Assembly (NCBI GenBank): GCA_963754135.1
Contig: CAVWEY010000001.1
Location: forward strand, 1-64,000
From: JAJFUI01 sp963754135
GTDB lineage: Bacteria; Planctomycetota; Planctomycetia; Pirellulales; Thermoguttaceae
DNA length: 64,000 nucleotides
Direction: 5' to 3'
Each line of letters begins with the position of its first letter. Within the stretch, counting starts at the first letter, position 1. Below, piece by piece: positions 61,520 to 64,000 of this stretch. The position numbers and the translations under genes are program-made. The notes below the pieces were generated by a model. That model searched no databases, was not told where the DNA came from, and saw nothing but the letters and a program-made list of their open reading frames with translations.

Positions 61520-62763
61520 CTACCGCAGCGCCGCCAGAATCAGCCGCCACGCCGCCAGCATCGCCGCCATCAGCATTAGGCAGCAGAGCATCACCAGCGG
61601 CACGAGCCAGCCGAACGCGAAATAGTCCCGGCTCCAGTCCCAGACTCCGTTCCAATAGACGATCACAAACAGCGTGGCCAGGCAGAGGAAGGGGCCGTAG
61701 GGGATTTCCCGGTCGCGCCGCAGCAGCAACCGCAACACGCCCACCACCAATCCGGCCACCGGGGCGAGAAAGAAGATCAGCAGGCAGGGCTGCCAGCCGA
61801 GGAAGGCGCCGATCATGGCCATCAAGGTCACGTCGCCGAAGCCCATCGCCTCGCGTCCCAGGGCGGCGGTGCCGATGACGCGCACGAGCCAGATCAGCCC
61901 GCCGCCGGCGGCCATGCCCACCAAGGAACTAAGCAATCCCTGCCAGTCCGGACCGCGGCGGTACCACACCAGCAGAATGACCACCGAGCCGAAGACGGCC
62001 ATCCGCAGGATGCGATAGGTGGTGCGGTCGCGGATTAGCCTGGCGCAGGAAAGCTGCACGGCCCGAAGCCAACCGTGCCGCCGATACCACGACCGCGGCA
62101 GAATCGCCACGCACCACAGCCACCAACACCCCAGGGCGATTGCCAGCGAGCCGGTCCAAGGCCGGCCGCTGAGCCACGCCGGCCAGGCGTTGGGCGAGGT
62201 CAGCCGCAAGAAGCCGGGACCGATCAGCGACGGATCTGGCAGAAGTGACCAGGGGCACACGGCGGCCAGCAGCAGGCCGGCCAGCGTGCCCGAGACGGTG
62301 ATTCCGTCGGGAATGAGCTTCTCATCCACGTCGATCAGCGAGCCGGCCAACATCAACGCGATCAGGAAGCAATGGGCAAGAAACTCGAAGTGCAGGATCG
62401 TCTTATCGCCGAGCCCCAGCAACGGCGCAACACCCGGCGGCAGCAACCCCGCGGCCTCAACCTCCCACCAATAGAGGCACGCCAGGCCGGCGCCCGTGAT
62501 GGCCTCCACCAGCATCGGGCGGACCCAAAAGCCGCTGCCGTGCAAGGCGGCCTCCCGCCGCAGGCCCAGCCAGCCGATGATCGGCAGCCTATCCCACAGC
62601 CGCCGCGGCGGCGCGGACGGATTGGGCCGGGACCAGGGGCTGATCGGCCGCCGATGCCAGGCCAGGCGATAAATCGCCCAATTGGCGGCCCCCCCGCGCA
62701 CGACCCGAGCACGAACACAACCGCCAGGCGGACGATCAGGGGGATGGACAGAATCACGTTCAT
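61520..62763 (-). CDS. prepilin peptidase (A24 family), frameshifted near the 5' end
   Basis: A ~415-residue polytopic protease that cleaves leader peptides of type IV pilins and pseudopilins. From ATG 62763 the first helix is LSIPLIVRLAVVFVLGSCAG. Then a seven-C run near 62690 changes the frame, and the rest is ANWAIYRLAWHRRPISPWS. The catalytic aspartates are in LIDVDEKLIPDGI and GFGDVTLMAMIGAFLG (G-x-G-D). It probably serves DUF1559-type pseudopilins such as the one at 2905-3939. The shift in a homopolymer looks like a sequencing error. Confidence 0.88.
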
Positions 62764-62815
62764 GTGCCGTCTTCTTCTCTCGAATCGTCCACGATCATAG
62801 CAAAGCTGCGCCCAA

Positions 62816-64000
62816 TCAGTTGCGAACGTGTGCCGCACCCGGAGCCGCGCCGGCCAGCGGCATCTTGTAGCAGGCCGCCTCTTCGGCGTTCCGCACCAAC
62901 AGAAACGGGCCGGCCAGCGCGAAGTTGTTCCACGTCAGCCCTTCGATCGCCTGGAAGCGGCCCAGCATGTTGTCCGCCCGAGCCGGCGTGGCCTCAACCA
63001 GCACAACCTCGCCCTCCTCGGACAACAGCAAGAGGAGATCGCCGACCCGCAGAATCTGCCCGTGCCCGTAACGGCCGTGCTTCCATTGGCTGCGGCCGCT
63101 GCTGAGTTCGACACATTCCAGGATTCCGTCCGAGAGGCCGTAGACGTAGCCGTCCCGGATCGCCACGTTGGCGAACTTGGTCTTCAGAATCTTCGGATTC
63201 CTCCAGACCACCTGCGGGGCCAGAGCGCCGTCGGCCGCCGGATCGAGCCGCAGCAGCATGGCCCCCTGGCCATATCCCTTGGAGACAAAGACCCGGTCGG
63301 GCGGGACCGGCACGGCCTGGGAGACGTTCGGATTGGCGTTGGTCCGGGCGGGCCAGGGATGCTCCCAGAGGAGCCGGCCGGTCTTCAGGTCGTGCCCGGC
63401 GACCGTGCCCTCGTTGACGATCAGGACTTGCTCGACGCCGGCCAGGGTGGCCAGACGGGGCGAGCTGTAGCTGATTTGCCGGCTGCCGCCCTCCCAGAGC
63501 AGCGTGCCGCGGCGCTTGTCGTAAGCGGCCAGAGAGACCAGGCGTCGTCCGCCCTTGCGTCCGCCCAGCGGCACGATCACCTGATCGCCGACCACCAGCG
63601 GCGAGGCCGCGCGGCCCCACGGCACGGCAGCCGCTTCGTCCTCGGGCGTCAGGCCGGACTCTTGCAGGAGGTCCTTCTCCCACAGGCATTTGCCGGTCGC
63701 CCCGTCGAGACAGACCAGAATGGCCGGTAGCGCCGAGGGCGTAGACTCTGCCCCCGTCGATGGTCGGCGTGCTTCGCGGGCCTACGCCGGCCTCGAACTT
63801 CTCGTACCGGGCGGCGACGGAATAGGCCCACTCCAAGCGGCCGGTCTTGACGCCGTAGCAGGAGACCATTTCCCATTGGTCCCGCTGCTCCATCGTGACC
63901 GCGTGTCCGCCGACCACGGAGAAGGCCGACCAGCCCGCGCCGATTCCGTGCCGCCAGACCAGTTCCGGGGGTTGCTCCATCCAATTGCGTGCCAGCCTGA
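62816..64000 (-). CDS. PQQ-like beta-propeller repeat protein (frameshifted, N-terminus beyond the window)
   Basis: Reads from the window edge (ARNWMEQPPELVWRHGIG), then SVVGGHAVTMEQRDQWEMVS and TPTIDGGRVYALGATGH. Near 63730 it changes frame and continues with PLVVGDQVIVPLGGRKGG, VIVNEG-type VLIVNEGTVAGHDLKTG, VSKGYGQGAMLLRLDPAA and YGLSDGILECVELSSGRSQW. The blades with a Gly-x-[FYW]-style repeat mark a PQQ-like or BamB-type propeller. At least seven partial blades. It lies 52 bases upstream of the prepilin peptidase. Confidence 0.8.

Overview
This window looks like a chromosomal piece of a high-G+C planctomycete, most likely of the Pirellulales. The markers are a DUF1559 prepilin-like protein with an H-x9-DG tail, a PEP-CTERM protein, an ECF sigma factor overlapping a FecR-domain protein, a membrane-anchored Ser/Thr kinase, Gfo/Idh/MocA oxidoreductases with twin-arginine leaders, a BBP7-like outer-membrane protein, a HYExAFE-family protein, and a PduT/PduS pair. 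No rRNA or CRISPR array was seen. One tRNA, Cys(GCA), is present.

Layout. 0.2-7.3 kb (minus): remnants of a toxin-antitoxin pair and of an aspartic protease, the kinase, the DUF1559 and PEP-CTERM proteins, then the FecR protein and its sigma factor. 7.6-13.4 kb (minus): a sugar-metabolism operon (DoxX, two Gfo/Idh paralogs, a xylose-isomerase-like TIM barrel, a polyhydroxyalkanoate-system protein). 13.9-22.5 kb (plus): central carbon metabolism (phosphofructokinase, HAD protein, gnd, SDR, zwf) with dinD and a dihydrouridine synthase. 22.6-24.8 kb (minus): alpha/beta hydrolase and queG. 24.9-28.4 kb (plus): two lipoproteins, a short SecA paralog, and the wreck of a yebC gene. 28.4-36.2 kb (minus): a double-SUMF1-domain protein, pduT and pduS, hicAB, and a second sigma/anti-sigma pair. 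36.3-39.6 kb (plus): hisS, an adenine methyltransferase, and a HYExAFE protein with a PD-(D/E)xK-like motif. 39.6-40.6 kb (minus): the BBP7-like barrel.

41.17-48.55 kb is an integrative element of about 7.4 kb. It is bounded by a 15-bp direct repeat and has a tyrosine integrase beside the left repeat. A mostly overlapping minus-strand gene train includes a primase-polymerase with a C-terminal cysteine cluster. Iteron-like repeats in strict 11-bp phase lie just inside the right end. It is the clearest candidate for a little-described system here.

48.6-64 kb: a secreted TPR-CHAT protease-like protein, a U32 peptidase, a MATE transporter, panD, an MgtC/DUF4010 membrane protein, a secreted-protein/HTH-membrane-protein pair, larE, a MazF-type toxin-antitoxin pair, a prepilin peptidase, and a PQQ-like beta-propeller cut by the window end.

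Two window-wide patterns matter to a reader. First, about seventeen single-base frameshifts break otherwise well-conserved genes, including housekeeping genes (zwf, queG). Residual indel error in the assembly is the simplest explanation, so these entries are given as full-length genes with the break noted. Second, many unrelated families of short palindromic or tandem repeats lie between genes and also inside them in frame (FecR protein, gnd, pduS, U32 peptidase).
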